Assembly (NCBI RefSeq): GCF_003633685.1
Contig: NZ_RBKT01000001.1
Location: forward strand, 6,510,001-6,574,000
DNA: 64,000 nt
Source of the DNA: Micromonospora pisi
GTDB taxonomy: Bacteria; Actinomycetota; Actinomycetes; Mycobacteriales; Micromonosporaceae
Direction of reading: 5' to 3'
Every line of letters starts with the position of its first letter. The stretch's first letter is position 1. The notes under the pieces are model-generated. The model searched no databases. It worked only from the letters and a program-made list of their open reading frames with translations, and was not told the DNA's origin. The position numbers were made by a program, and so were the translations under genes. This document shows positions 17,406 through 28,251 of the stretch, piece by piece.

Positions 17406-20000
17406 CTATTCTGGCGGCACCAGCCCCAGGCGCCGGGCCGCTGCGGCCGCCCGGCCCCGGGTGGTCACGTCGAGCTTGCCGAGGACCGCCGACACGTGGT
17501 GGTCGACCGTCTTGGCGGAAAGTGAGAGGCGCAGCGCGATCTCGGAGTTGCTCAGCCCGTCGGCGAGCAGCGCCACCACCTCCAGTTGGCGCGGGGTCAG
17601 GCCGGACGCGTTGGCGCCGGCTGCCGCCCGTGGACCGCGCGGCACCCCGGCGACGCCCCGCTCGCGCAGCACCGCGCGCAGCCGCCGGGCCGCGGCGTTC
17701 GCCCCGAGCCGGGCCAGGGCAGCCAACGCCTCGGCGGCAGCCGCCGGGCCGCCGTGGGAGAGCGCTTCGATCCTCGGGTACGCGCAACCCCGCCGCTGGA
17801 ACTCCGCCGCCGCGCCGGCCCAGTCGCCCCGGATCAACATCAGGTACGGCGCCGCCGTCCAGTCCGGTACGTCGACCGGCTCACCGGCCCGCCACAGCCA
17901 GAAGCCCAGCTCGCCGACGGACCACGGCAGCCCCGCCTCGCGTACCAGGGCGAAGCTGTCGCGTACGGCGTCGGCGGTTTGTCGCGGCTCGCCGGCGAGC
18001 CAGTGGTGCTCGGCCAGCGCCGCCGAGGTGGGCGCGAGGTACTGGATTTCGTCGGCCCGGCCGGCCAGGGCGGCGGCCAGCTCCAGGACGGCGAGTGCCT
18101 CCGGTTCCCCGCGGCGCGACCGCAGACAGCCCAGCACGGCGAGCGCCGGCACCAGGCTGACTCCGGGTTTGTCGATCCCGACGAGCGCCTGCTCGGCGTC
18201 GGCCCGCGCGGCGGCCCAGTCGCCCTGGACCAGCCGGATCCGGGCCCGGTACCCCAGCAGGTGCCGGGCGTACCCGTCCAGGTTCCGGGTTGTCGTGAAG
18301 CGCAGCGCCCGGTCGAGCGCGTCCGTGGCGAGGACGAAGTCCCACCCGTCGGCGGCGAAGGTGCCGAGGTTGACCAGCGCCCGCGCCGCGTGGTCGTCGA
18401 GCCCGGCGGTCGCGGCCAGGGTGTGCGCCCGGTCCAGTTGCGCGGCACCGGCGGTCTCGCCGCGTTGCAGCCGCGCGGACCCCACGTTGACGAGTGCGTG
18501 TGCCTGAGTTTCGACATCGCCCAGTTCCCCGGCGAGGGTGAGCGCGCGCTCGCCCCACTCGATCGCCTCGGTCTCCTCGTTGGCGAGCATGTGCAACTGC
18601 GACACGTTGCTGTACGCCATCGCCAGCTCCCGACCCGGCGGCACCCGCTCCAGTACGTCGACCGCCTGCCGGGCGACGCTCCGCGCCTCGCCGGTCCGCC
18701 CGGTCCACCAGGCGAGCCGGGACACCCAGCGCAGGTTGTCGCCGATCCGCAGGGCGTCGCCGCCGTCCTCGCGCAGCGTCAGCGCCTCGCGGCGTGCGTC
18801 GAGGGCCGCCTCGCCGAGTCCGGCCAGGTAGGCCGCGAACGAGTATGACTCCAGCAGTTCCGCCCGCCGCGCGGGAAGCAGGCCGACCGAGCGGGGCAGC
18901 GCGGTGGCGTAGTGGTCGGCGGCCTGCCGGTACGCCCGTACCGCCGTGGCCCGTTGCGCCGCCACCGGGACCCAGCGCAGTACGGCCGCCGCGTCGTCCG
19001 CGTGGTGGGCGTGGTGCACCAGGCGGGCGGGGTCGACACCGGGTCGGCGGGCGAGGGTGGCCAGCACCGTCGCGTGCAGGGCGGCCCGGCGTGCCGGCGA
19101 CAGCGACCGCTCCATCGCCCGGCGCAGCAGCTCGTGCCGGAACGCCACCTGGTCTCCGGCCGCGACCAGCACCCCGCGCGCCAGGCACTCCTCGACCGCT
19201 GTCGTGGCACAGGACTCCAGCAGCGCCGGCTCGGCCCCGGAGGGCACCACCGAGACCAGTGCCGCTACCTCACGCGCCGGTACGGAGACCGTGGCGAGGC
19301 GACCGAGGACCAGGTCGGTGACGGTTGCCGGCACCTCCGTACCGGTTGCCCCGAGCACCTCCGTGACCAGCAGGGGGTTGCCCCCGGTCACCTCGTAGAT
19401 CTCGTTCGCCGACCGGTCGCTGTGCCGGGCGAGGTGGCCGATCGCGGTGATGGTCAGCGGGGCGAGCGGCAGCCTCCGGGTCACCGTACGCGGCAGGGCG
19501 GCGAGCACCCGGCGCAGTGGGTGCAGCGGCCCGACCTCGTCTTCGCGGTAGGTGAGGATCAGCAGCGCGCGGCACCGGGACAGCCGTCGCCCCAGGAACC
19601 CGAGCAGGTCCAGCGTCGCCCCGTCGGCCCAGTGCAGGTCCTCGATCACCACCACCGGGCGTCGGCGCTGCCGGGGGCCGTCGAGCAGGTCGAGGAAGGC
19701 GTCGAAGACGGTGTCGGGTCGCTGCTCGGCGTCGACCCCGGCGAGCCGTTCGGCGAGTGCCCCGCCGACCTGGCGGGCGATGTCGTGCAGTGGTCCCAGC
19801 GCGCGTGGGGTCAGCAGCGGGTCACACTGTCCCCAGACCAGCCACGCGCGGGCCGTGACCCGGTTCGCGAAGACGTCGACGAGCGTGGACTTGCCGGCCC
19901 CCGCCTCGCCGGAGACGATCGCGATCCGCCCCTCGGTCGCGCTGGCGACCAGCAGTTTGTCCAGCTCGTCCAGCGCGCCGGCCCGTTCCTGCACGTCCAT
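17406..20000 (-). CDS. Large LuxR-family (LAL-type) ATP-binding transcriptional regulator
   Basis: 864 residues from ATG 20000. The Walker A motif GEAGAGKST is at residues 31-39 and the Walker B region PVVVIEDLHWADGA is near residue 125. Next comes a long helical TPR-like region. The C-terminal LuxR HTH contains LTPRQLEVVALLADGLSNSEIALRL, about residues 798-855. LAL proteins are ATP-dependent activators, often of catabolic or secondary-metabolite genes. The gene is divergent from the DUF72 gene (121 bp apart) and just upstream of the methyltransferase gene on the same strand; either could be a target. Confidence 0.88.
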   Translation of the reverse strand: MDVQERAGALDELDKLLVASATEGRIAIVSGEAGAGKSTLVDVFANRVTARAWLVWGQCDPLLTPRALGPLHDIARQVGGALAERLAGVDAEQRPDTVFDAFLDLLDGPRQRRRPVVVIEDLHWADGATLDLLGFLGRRLSRCRALLILTYREDEVGPLHPLRRVLAALPRTVTRRLPLAPLTITAIGHLARHSDRSANEIYEVTGGNPLLVTEVLGATGTEVPATVTDLVLGRLATVSVPAREVAALVSVVPSGAEPALLESCATTAVEECLARGVLVAAGDQVAFRHELLRRAMERSLSPARRAALHATVLATLARRPGVDPARLVHHAHHADDAAAVLRWVPVAAQRATAVRAYRQAADHYATALPRSVGLLPARRAELLESYSFAAYLAGLGEAALDARREALTLREDGGDALRIGDNLRWVSRLAWWTGRTGEARSVARQAVDVLERVPPGRELAMAYSNVSQLHMLANEETEAIEWGERALTLAGELGDVETQAHALVNVGSARLQRGETAGAAQLDRAHTLAATAGLDDHAARALVNLGTFAADGWDFVLATDALDRALRFTTTRNLDGYARHLLGYRARIRLVQGDWAAARADAEQALVGIDKPGVSLVPALAVLGCLRSRRGEPEALAVLELAAALAGRADEIQYLAPTSAALAEHHWLAGEPRQTADAVRDSFALVREAGLPWSVGELGFWLWRAGEPVDVPDWTAAPYLMLIRGDWAGAAAEFQRRGCAYPRIEALSHGGPAAAAEALAALARLGANAAARRLRAVLRERGVAGVPRGPRAAAGANASGLTPRQLEVVALLADGLSNSEIALRLSLSAKTVDHHVSAVLGKLDVTTRGRAAAAARRLGLVPPE

Positions 20001-20121
20001 CGTGGTCCAGCCTGTCACGGTCGCCCGGCGCCGGACGCCAGCCGATCGGGTACGCCGTGCCAGCTCCGCCGACTGGCAACTACGCTGCTCGGGGCGGTGT
20101 GCGTTGGGAGGGATCGGGATC

Positions 20122-20973
20122 ATGCGTCTGCACGTGGGGTGCGCGATGTGGACCCACAAGTCGTGGCAGGGGCGCGTCTCGGTGCACCCGCTTCCCGCCC
20201 AGGAGCGCCTGCGGTACTACGCAGCCTGGTGCGACGCGGTCGAGGGGAACACCACGTTCTATGCGACCCCGACCAGGGAGACCGTGATGTCGTGGGCGCA
20301 GCAGACCGATCCCGACTTCCGGTTTGTGCTGAAACTTCCCAAATCCATCACGCATGAACGCCGTCTTGCCGACGTCGACGAGCCGCTCCGGGTTTTCCTG
20401 GACGCGATCGAGCCACTCGGACCACGGGCCCATGCCCTCTGGATCCAGTTGCCGGGATCGTTCGCTCCCGCTGACGTCTCCGTACTCGCCCGCTTCCTGC
20501 GCCGGCTCCCGACCTCCCACCGGTACGCCGTCGAGGTCCGTCACCCCGCGTTCTTCGACGAGCCGCGCTCGGCGTCGCTGCTCGAAGGGGTGCTCAACGG
20601 CGTGGGCGCCGAATGGATCCCGTTCGACACCACCGCGTTCTTCCGTACCCCGCCGACCAGCGACGCGGAACGGGAGGCGTGGACCAAGAAGCCGAGGATG
20701 CCGCGCCGGTCGATCGGATTGACCGATCAGCCGATCGTCCGTTACCTCGGCCGGGACGCCCACGAGCAGACGATCGAGGGCTGGCAGCACTGGGTCGAGG
20801 TGACCGCCGGGTGGCTGCGCGAGGGCCGCTCGCCGACCATGTTCGTGCACACCCCGGACAACGCCGACGCGCCCATGCTCGCCCGCCGCTTCCACGACGA
20901 GGTACGGGCCCGCGTTCCCGAACTCGAGGCGCTGCCCGAGCCGTTACCGGTCGAGCCGCTGACCCTTTTCTGA
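20122..20973 (+). CDS. DUF72 domain protein
   Basis: 283 residues from ATG 20122 with GGGAGGG at 20106-20112. The N-terminus has the family opening HVGCAMWTHKSWQG and then the YYAAWCDAVEGNTTFYATP segment typical of DUF72 (YecE-like TIM-barrel) proteins. The later KLPKSITHERRL and AVEVRHPAFFDE blocks also fit. The fold resembles sugar isomerases, but no biochemical role is established. It is a single gene, divergent from the LuxR gene. Confidence 0.85.
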   Translation: MRLHVGCAMWTHKSWQGRVSVHPLPAQERLRYYAAWCDAVEGNTTFYATPTRETVMSWAQQTDPDFRFVLKLPKSITHERRLADVDEPLRVFLDAIEPLGPRAHALWIQLPGSFAPADVSVLARFLRRLPTSHRYAVEVRHPAFFDEPRSASLLEGVLNGVGAEWIPFDTTAFFRTPPTSDAEREAWTKKPRMPRRSIGLTDQPIVRYLGRDAHEQTIEGWQHWVEVTAGWLREGRSPTMFVHTPDNADAPMLARRFHDEVRARVPELEALPEPLPVEPLTLF

Positions 20974-21099
20974 CCACTCCCAGCAGGTTGCCCGAACGTC
21001 CTGACTCCGACCGCATCACGATCGTATCGGTCGCCCGGACAGAGATCCTGCAACCCGTCGGGGTGCGTCACGACCGCCCGTTTCCGCGGCCCACGGCGC

Positions 21100-21105
21100 T
21101 AGCAT
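21100..21105 (+). promoter_or_regulatory. -10 box TAGCAT, probable leaderless start
   Basis: TAGCAT ends 8 nt before the ATG at 21114, and no Shine-Dalgarno is present. This fits transcription starting at or within two bases of the start codon. Confidence 0.45.
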
Positions 21106-21113
21106 CGGGTTCC

Positions 21114-21641
21114 ATGATCGTATGGATCAATGGCACCCACGGTGCGGGCAAGACGACGACCAGTGCACTCGTGCAGCAACTGATCCCGGATTCACGGGTG
21201 TTCGACGCCGAGAAGGTCGGCGAGACACTCATGGACATCACACCAGGGCTGCCCGCGACGGACAACTTCCAGCACTGGCCGCCGTGGCGGCAGCTCGTCG
21301 TCGAGACCGCCCGCAGCGTGCTCGACTACACCGGCGGCGTGCTGGTGATGCCCATGACTGTCCTGGTCGAGCAGTACTGGCGCGAGATCAGCGTGGGCCT
21401 CGCCCAACATGCCATCCCGGTGAGGCACTTCGTCCTCCACGCCGACCAAGACACCCTCCGCAGGCGTATCGAGGGGGAACACCCCATCCCCTCACCGTTC
21501 CGCCTCAAATACCTCGATCCGTACGCGGAGGCGGCCCGCACATGGCTACACGGCGAGGCCGAGGTCGTCGACACCACACACCTCACGCCCGCCCAGGCCG
21601 CCCTACAGATCGCAGCGGCCGTCAGGAGTCGAGCCATCTGA
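21114..21641 (+). CDS. Small P-loop ATPase/kinase, TmrB-like
   Basis: 175 residues. It opens directly with the P-loop WINGTHGAGKTTT (residues 4-16), followed by the DAEKVGETLMDI segment. A C-terminal LID-like stretch TLRRRIEGEH is followed by WLHGEAEVVDTTHLTPAQAA. The layout is that of small nucleotide or shikimate-kinase-like enzymes, and of TmrB, the Bacillus tunicamycin-resistance ATPase. Resistance or modification of a small molecule is possible but not shown. The start at 21114 has a -10 box 8 nt upstream and no ribosome site, so it is probably leaderless. Confidence 0.75.
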   Translation: MIVWINGTHGAGKTTTSALVQQLIPDSRVFDAEKVGETLMDITPGLPATDNFQHWPPWRQLVVETARSVLDYTGGVLVMPMTVLVEQYWREISVGLAQHAIPVRHFVLHADQDTLRRRIEGEHPIPSPFRLKYLDPYAEAARTWLHGEAEVVDTTHLTPAQAALQIAAAVRSRAI

Positions 21642-21714
21642 TCTGGTGGTGACGGCCCGGTTGGAGGAACTGCCAGCCGTTCCATTGCGCATGACGGCCC
21701 TTCGGCCGGGGTCG

Positions 21715-22092
21715 TCACGTCGTGGCCTCTACCCCTTCCCATGCGCTGAGGTAGTTTTTGATCGCCTGACGGTTGCGCTGCAGAACGTCGATGCGTCGCT
21801 CGATCCTGGCGAGTTGACGTCGCAGTCCGTCCAGGTCCTTCACGGTTGGACAATGGCGGCTACCCGGACGTTCCGTCTCAGCCTCCAGGCACGGCAGAAC
21901 CTCACGGATCATCTCTGTCGTCAGGCCGGCTTCGAGCAGCTCGCGGATCTGCAGCACACGGTCAATGGCCGGCTCCCCGTACGTCCGATACCCGTTGCTC
22001 GACCGGAACGGGTGCAGGATGCCGACCTGCTCGTAGTAGCGCAGCAGTCGGGGGGCAACTCCCGTCCTCGCCGCCAGGTCCCCGATCTTCAT
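21715..22092 (-). CDS. MerR-family transcriptional regulator
   Basis: 125 residues from ATG 22092 with GGTGGGGG upstream. The N-terminal winged helix reads MKIGDLAARTGVAPRLLRYYEQVGIL and continues with the PFRSSNGYRTYGEPAIDRVLQIRELLEAG helix. A C-terminal coiled-coil dimer helix (DLDGLRRQLARIERRIDVLQRN) follows. One Cys lies in VLPCLE and one in RHCPTV. About 55 nt upstream of the start is a TTGACATTAATGGCAA dyad matching the one in the promoter of the SDR gene that follows, so it probably controls itself and that gene. Confidence 0.85.
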   Translation of the reverse strand: MKIGDLAARTGVAPRLLRYYEQVGILHPFRSSNGYRTYGEPAIDRVLQIRELLEAGLTTEMIREVLPCLEAETERPGSRHCPTVKDLDGLRRQLARIERRIDVLQRNRQAIKNYLSAWEGVEATT

Positions 22093-22141
22093 CAACCCCC
22101 ACCTGCCCTTTTGTCATTCGGGACGACGGCCCCGTCTCCGC

Positions 22142-22163
22142 TTGACCTTGACATTAATGGCAA
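22142..22163. promoter_or_regulatory. MerR-type operator, site 1
   Basis: TTGACC (22142-22147) is followed at once by the dyad TTGACATTAATGGCAA (22148-22163; one mismatch pair). The same TTGACC-dyad arrangement recurs on the opposite strand at 23083-23098. No TANNNT -10 lies 19 nt from this TTGACC, so this copy is better read as an autoregulatory operator than as a promoter. Confidence 0.55.
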
Positions 22164-22200
22164 ATTCGGGTTTTCCCAGTCCGTGCCAGCATCGGCGCGG

Positions 22201-22246
22201 CGAAGCTCCGGTGCCGTCGACCGTCGTCTCTGGCAGCGGAGCTTCG
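22201..22246. terminator. Inverted repeat downstream of the SDR gene
   Basis: CGAAGCTCCG (22201-22210) and CGGAGCTTCG (22237-22246) are perfect 10-bp arms with a 26-nt loop, 25 nt beyond the SDR stop. It is probably the SDR terminator, but the long loop leaves doubt. Confidence 0.4.
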
Positions 22247-22270
22247 TACGTTGCGAGTGTCGCTATCGGG

Positions 22271-23026
22271 TCAGATGCTGAATCCGCCGTCGATGGTCAA
22301 CAGTGAGCCCGTAATGAACGCGGCCTTATCGCTGGCGAAGAAGGTGACCGCCTTTGCGATGTCGTCGGTGGTGCCGAAGCGCCCGAGGGGCGTCATGGCC
22401 ACCTGAGCGGCTGCGTTCGGCCCGTCCGCCGGGTTCATGTCCGTGTCGACCGCCCCGGGCTGCACGACATTGACGGTGATGCCGCGCGGGCCAAAGTCGC
22501 GCGCCCATCCGCGACCGAGCTGGTCGATCGCTGCCTTACTCGCCGCGTATTCGGCAACGCCAGGGCTGGGAATGCGGTGGGCGACAATGCTTCCCACCAA
22601 GATGACGCGCCCACCATCAGGCAGGTACCGCGATGCGGAACGCGTGGTGACGATGGTGCCCAATACGTTCGTGGCCATCATCTGCTGAACCCCGTCGAGA
22701 AGCTTCAGGTCCAACTGGTCGACTGTGCCCATAACGGCGACTCCAGCAGAATTCACCAGCACGTCGATCTGGCCGCCCAGGAACTCGGCAGCCTGCTCGA
22801 CTGCGGTAGACGCCTCGTGGGGAACGGACTGGTCCGCCTGCACAGCAAACGCCTTCGCGCCAAGAGCAGCCAAGTCGGCGACAACCTCTTCCGCCTGCTC
22901 GCGCGACTTCCGGTAGGTGATTACCACGTTTGCACCTTCACGTGCCAGTTCACGGGCAATCCCGGCACCGATACCCCGCGATCCTCCGGTCACGAGCGCA
23001 GTGCGTCCTGTCAGGGCTTGGGACAC
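22271..23026 (-). CDS. SDR-family 3-oxoacyl-ACP reductase-like oxidoreductase
   Basis: 251 residues from GTG 23026 with AAGGAG at 23034-23039. It is a classical short-chain dehydrogenase. The cofactor motif TGGSRGIG is at residues 14-21, NSAG near 93, catalytic Ser in LVGSIVA, and YxxxK in VAEYAASKAA. It ends in the usual GSLLTIDGGFSI tail, so it is full length. The GC content is visibly lower than in flanking genes, as for the adjacent MerR gene. The promoter carries a MerR-type TTGACC-N19 spacer with the dyad also found upstream of merR, indicating control by that regulator. Confidence 0.85.
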   Translation of the reverse strand: MSQALTGRTALVTGGSRGIGAGIARELAREGANVVITYRKSREQAEEVVADLAALGAKAFAVQADQSVPHEASTAVEQAAEFLGGQIDVLVNSAGVAVMGTVDQLDLKLLDGVQQMMATNVLGTIVTTRSASRYLPDGGRVILVGSIVAHRIPSPGVAEYAASKAAIDQLGRGWARDFGPRGITVNVVQPGAVDTDMNPADGPNAAAQVAMTPLGRFGTTDDIAKAVTFFASDKAAFITGSLLTIDGGFSI

Positions 23027-23074
23027 GACGATCTCCTTAGTTCAGCTGACTTCACTTACTCAGCCGAAGCTAAA

Positions 23075-23098
23075 GATTGACATTAGTGTCAGGGTCAA
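23075..23098 (-). promoter_or_regulatory. MerR-type promoter of the SDR gene, site 2
   Basis: On the minus strand, TTGACC (23098-23093) is followed by a 19-nt spacer and then TTAGCT. The spacer contains the perfect dyad TGACA-CTAA-TGTCA (plus strand TGACATTAGTGTCA, 23079-23092). A 19-nt spacer with a central dyad is the hallmark of MerR-activated promoters. It shares TTGACC-YTGACAYTAATG with site 1 at 22142. Confidence 0.6.
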
Positions 23099-23165
23099 CC
23101 CCGACAGCTGTGATGCCCGTCATTCGACGTTCGGCACTCGCCCCTGCCCGCCTTTGGGCATGTGC

Positions 23166-23639
23166 TCAGCGGCTCGACGTCGCGCTTCGGGCGTCCGTCA
23201 CACCACGGTTGGCGAGGGCGTCGGCGCGTTCGTTGCCGGGGTCGCCGTTGTGCCCCTTGACCCAGAGCCACTCCACCTGGTGCTCCTTGACCGCCTGTTC
23301 CAGCCGCTGCCACAGGTCGGCGTTCTTGACCGGCTGCTTCGCCGACGTCTGCCAGCCGTTGCGCTTCCAGTTCGCCATCCAACTCGTGATGCCGCTGCGG
23401 ACGTACGTGCTGTCGGTGTGCAGGCGTACGACCACCGGGCGGGTGAGACTTTCCAGGGCCTGGATGGCGGCCATCAGCTCCATGCGGTTGTTGGTGGTCG
23501 GCGTCGACTCGCCGCCGTACAGCTCCCGCTCGTGCTCGCCGTAGCGCAACACGGCACCCCAGCCGCCCGGCCCGGGGTTACCGCTGCACGCGCCGTCGGT
23601 GTAGATGGTCACGACCTTCTCGGCCGGCTGGTCCGTCAT
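23166..23639 (-). CDS. rnhA: Ribonuclease HI
   Basis: 157 residues. All type-1 RNase H catalytic residues are present: Asp15 in [15 protein letters not shown], Glu54 in NNRMELMAA, Asp76 in LHTDSTYV, and Asp140 in NERAD, with His130 in VKGHNGD. It hydrolyses the RNA strand of RNA-DNA hybrids in the cytoplasm. Its 5' end is overlapped by the last 62 nt of the upstream antiporter gene on the same strand, in another frame, so expression may be coupled. Confidence 0.93.
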   Translation of the reverse strand: MTDQPAEKVVTIYTDGACSGNPGPGGWGAVLRYGEHERELYGGESTPTTNNRMELMAAIQALESLTRPVVVRLHTDSTYVRSGITSWMANWKRNGWQTSAKQPVKNADLWQRLEQAVKEHQVEWLWVKGHNGDPGNERADALANRGVTDARSATSSR

Positions 23640-24993
23640 GCCGGCAATCTACCGGTCCGGCCGACCCGGGCCTCCGACCCGCCACGCCGACCGTTGCGCC
23701 CGCCGCCGTGCCGGTGGGCGCCGGCTCCCGCTCGGTGGTCACGGGCGCGCGTTCGTCGTTCCGGTCGAGCAGGCGCATGACCGGGGTCGCGGCGATCCCG
23801 TGCAGCACCACCGAGACGATCACCACCAGGGCGACCGTCGCCCAGACCAGGTCGAGCTGCGGGATGTCGGCGTGCCCGGTGGCGTACGCGAGGTAGTAGA
23901 ACGAGCCGACGCCCCGGATGCCGAAGAACGCGATCACCCAGTGCTCGGCGGGACGCCCCGGCGCCCCGCGCAGCGACAGCCAGCCGACGACCGGCCGGAT
24001 CACGAAGACCAGGGCCAGCCCGGCCAGGGCGGCGGGCCAGGTCAGCGGGGCGAGCAGCCCGTCGACCACGGCGCCGCCGAGGAAGAGCAGCAGCAGTACG
24101 GTGAGCAGCCGTTCGATCTGCTCGGCGAAGTTGTGCAGCACCCCGTGGAACTCGTGGGTCCGTTCCGCCGCCCGGATCGCCCGCGCGGCGAAGAAGACGG
24201 CGAGGAAGCCGTACCCGCCGATCACCTCGATCAGCCCGTACGCGAGGAAGGTGGCGGCGATGGCGACGAACCCCTCGGCGTGCCGGGCGAGTCGCAGGTT
24301 GGACGGGGCGCGGAAGAAGAGCTTGCCGAGCAGCCAGCCGACGAGCAGCCCGCCCCCGATCCCGACGCCGATCTTGTAGGCGACGTCGACGGTGAGCCAT
24401 CGGGTGAGCCAGTCGACCGGGCCGAGGCTGGTGGCGACGCCCGTGGTGGCGATGGCCATCGCGGCGTACACGAAGGGGAAGGCGAGCCCGTCGTTGAGAC
24501 CGGCCTCCGAGGTGAGCGCGAACCGCACCTCGTCCTCGTTGTCCTCGACGTCGGTCGGTTCACCCACCTGTACGTCGGCGGCGAGCACCGGATCGGTCGG
24601 CGCCAGCGCGGCGGCGAGCAGCAGCGCGGCGGCCGGCACCAGTCCCGCCCACCACCAGCCGAGCAGGGCTACGCCGGCGATGCAGAGCGGCATGCCGATC
24701 GCCAGCAGCCGCCAGGTCGAGGACCAGCGTCGCCAGCCGACCCGTCGGTCGATCTTCAGCCCGGCGCCCATCAGGGCGACGATCACACCGATCTCGGTGA
24801 GGTGGGTGGTCAACTGCGGGTGGGCGAGGGGATCGGGGCTCGGCAGCCCGGTCGGCAGCAGGAAGACCAGCATGCCGAGCCCGAGGAAGGCGATCGGCAT
24901 GGAGAGCGGCCGGTGTTCCAGCATCCGGGGCAGGACACCGGCGAGCAGCGCGCCGAGCCCGACCAGTGTGAACGCCACATCGACCGGCTCCAC
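23578..24993 (-). CDS. Cation:proton antiporter (CPA1-type)
   Basis: 471 residues from GTG 24993 with GGAGAGGG upstream. About 12 hydrophobic segments are visible. The transport core includes the acidic pair region [13 protein letters not shown] and the [14 protein letters not shown] segment, a signature of Na+/H+ exchanger domains, where D and N coordinate the ion. The last 60 or so residues are hydrophilic and run 62 nt into the rnhA coding region in a different frame. The final residues ([19 protein letters not shown]) are therefore only rnhA DNA read out of frame, suggesting loss of an earlier stop. Whether the ion is Na+ or K+ cannot be told. Confidence 0.85.
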   Translation of the reverse strand: MEPVDVAFTLVGLGALLAGVLPRMLEHRPLSMPIAFLGLGMLVFLLPTGLPSPDPLAHPQLTTHLTEIGVIVALMGAGLKIDRRVGWRRWSSTWRLLAIGMPLCIAGVALLGWWWAGLVPAAALLLAAALAPTDPVLAADVQVGEPTDVEDNEDEVRFALTSEAGLNDGLAFPFVYAAMAIATTGVATSLGPVDWLTRWLTVDVAYKIGVGIGGGLLVGWLLGKLFFRAPSNLRLARHAEGFVAIAATFLAYGLIEVIGGYGFLAVFFAARAIRAAERTHEFHGVLHNFAEQIERLLTVLLLLFLGGAVVDGLLAPLTWPAALAGLALVFVIRPVVGWLSLRGAPGRPAEHWVIAFFGIRGVGSFYYLAYATGHADIPQLDLVWATVALVVIVSVVLHGIAATPVMRLLDRNDERAPVTTEREPAPTGTAAGATVGVAGRRPGSAGPVDCRHDGPAGREGRDHLHRRRVQR

Positions 24994-25158
24994 GCCACCA
25001 CCCTCTCCTGGCCGCCCCGGATCGGGCAGGTGGTGGCAACCCTTTCCCAGTCTCGGGCTCGCCCACGCCTGTTCGGACCGGAGAGCGTGAATCGGAGGGA
25101 CTCTTCCAGTTCTGTGGACGAGGCGTGGGACCGCACCACGTACGGAAGGATTTCGACC

Positions 25159-26046
25159 ATGGCAAAGACCTGGCTGGTCACCGGCAGCTCACGCGGTCTC
25201 GGGTGGGAACTGGGGCGGGCGGTGCTCGCCATCGGCGACAACCTCGTCGCCACCGCACGCCGGCCCGAGCAACTGGACGAACTCGTACGCGACCACGGCG
25301 ACCGGGCCCGCGCCGTCGCGCTCGACGTGACCGACCCGGCCGCCGCCCGTGCCGCCGTCCAGGTCGCGCTCGACGCGTTCGGCGGGCTGGACGTGGTGGC
25401 GAACAACGCCGGCTACGCCAACAGCGGCCCGATCGAGGAGACCTCGGACGAGGACTTCCGCGAACAGGTCGAAACCAATCTGTTCGGCGTCGTCAACGTC
25501 ACCAGGGCGGCCCTGCCGGTGCTGCGCCGCCAGCGCTCCGGGCACCTCCTCCAGTTCTCCTCCATCGGCGGGCGGGTCGGCGGCACCCCCGGCCTGGCCG
25601 CGTACCAGACCGCGAAGTTCGGTGTCGAGGGGTTCTCCGAGGTGCTGAACAACGAGGTGCGGCCGCTCGGCATCAAGGTGACCATCATCGAGCCGGGGGC
25701 GTTCCGGACCGACTGGGGCGGCTCCTCGATGCGGGTCGCCGAGGTCGGCGCGGACTACGAGGAGACCGTCGGGCGGATCCACGCGTACCGCCGCGAGGTG
25801 GACGGGCAGCAGCCGGGCGACCCGGCGCGGGCGGCGCAGGTCATCGTCGGCATCGTCGGACTGCCCGACCCGCCGCTGCGTCTGCTGCTCGGCTCCGACG
25901 CGCTGCGACTGGCCGAGGAGTCGTCGCTGTCGCGGGCCCAGGAAGCCTCCCGCTGGGCCGAGGTCAGCCGCTCCACCGACTTCGACAGCCCGACCGAACT
26001 CGGTCAGTCGGCGATCGCCGCCCTGGTCACCCCGACCACCAGCTGA
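25159..26046 (+). CDS. SDR-family oxidoreductase
   Basis: 295 residues from ATG 25159 with GGAAGGA at 25144-25150. TGSSRGLG is at residues 8-15, NNAG near 84, catalytic Ser in QFSSIGG, and YxxxK in AAYQTAKFG, so it is a complete classical SDR. The C-terminal extension (PDPPLRLLLGSDALRLAEE) is typical of the short-chain reductases that act on ketones or retinol-like substrates. It is convergent with glgB, with 72 bp between the stops. Confidence 0.85.
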   Translation: MAKTWLVTGSSRGLGWELGRAVLAIGDNLVATARRPEQLDELVRDHGDRARAVALDVTDPAAARAAVQVALDAFGGLDVVANNAGYANSGPIEETSDEDFREQVETNLFGVVNVTRAALPVLRRQRSGHLLQFSSIGGRVGGTPGLAAYQTAKFGVEGFSEVLNNEVRPLGIKVTIIEPGAFRTDWGGSSMRVAEVGADYEETVGRIHAYRREVDGQQPGDPARAAQVIVGIVGLPDPPLRLLLGSDALRLAEESSLSRAQEASRWAEVSRSTDFDSPTELGQSAIAALVTPTTS

Positions 26047-26118
26047 CACCGCCCGGACCGACGCGCCCACCAGGACGGTGACGGCGCAGCGAGGTCGGTG
26101 GTGGCGGCAGGAGCCCGG

Positions 26119-28247
<2,129 letters not shown>

Positions 28248-28251
<4 letters not shown>

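Noticed and set aside
22142-22172. Active plus-strand promoter reading antisense into the SDR 3' end
   Set aside because: A good TTGACC is present but the position 19 nt downstream (CGGGTT) does not fit a -10, so an antisense RNA is not supported.
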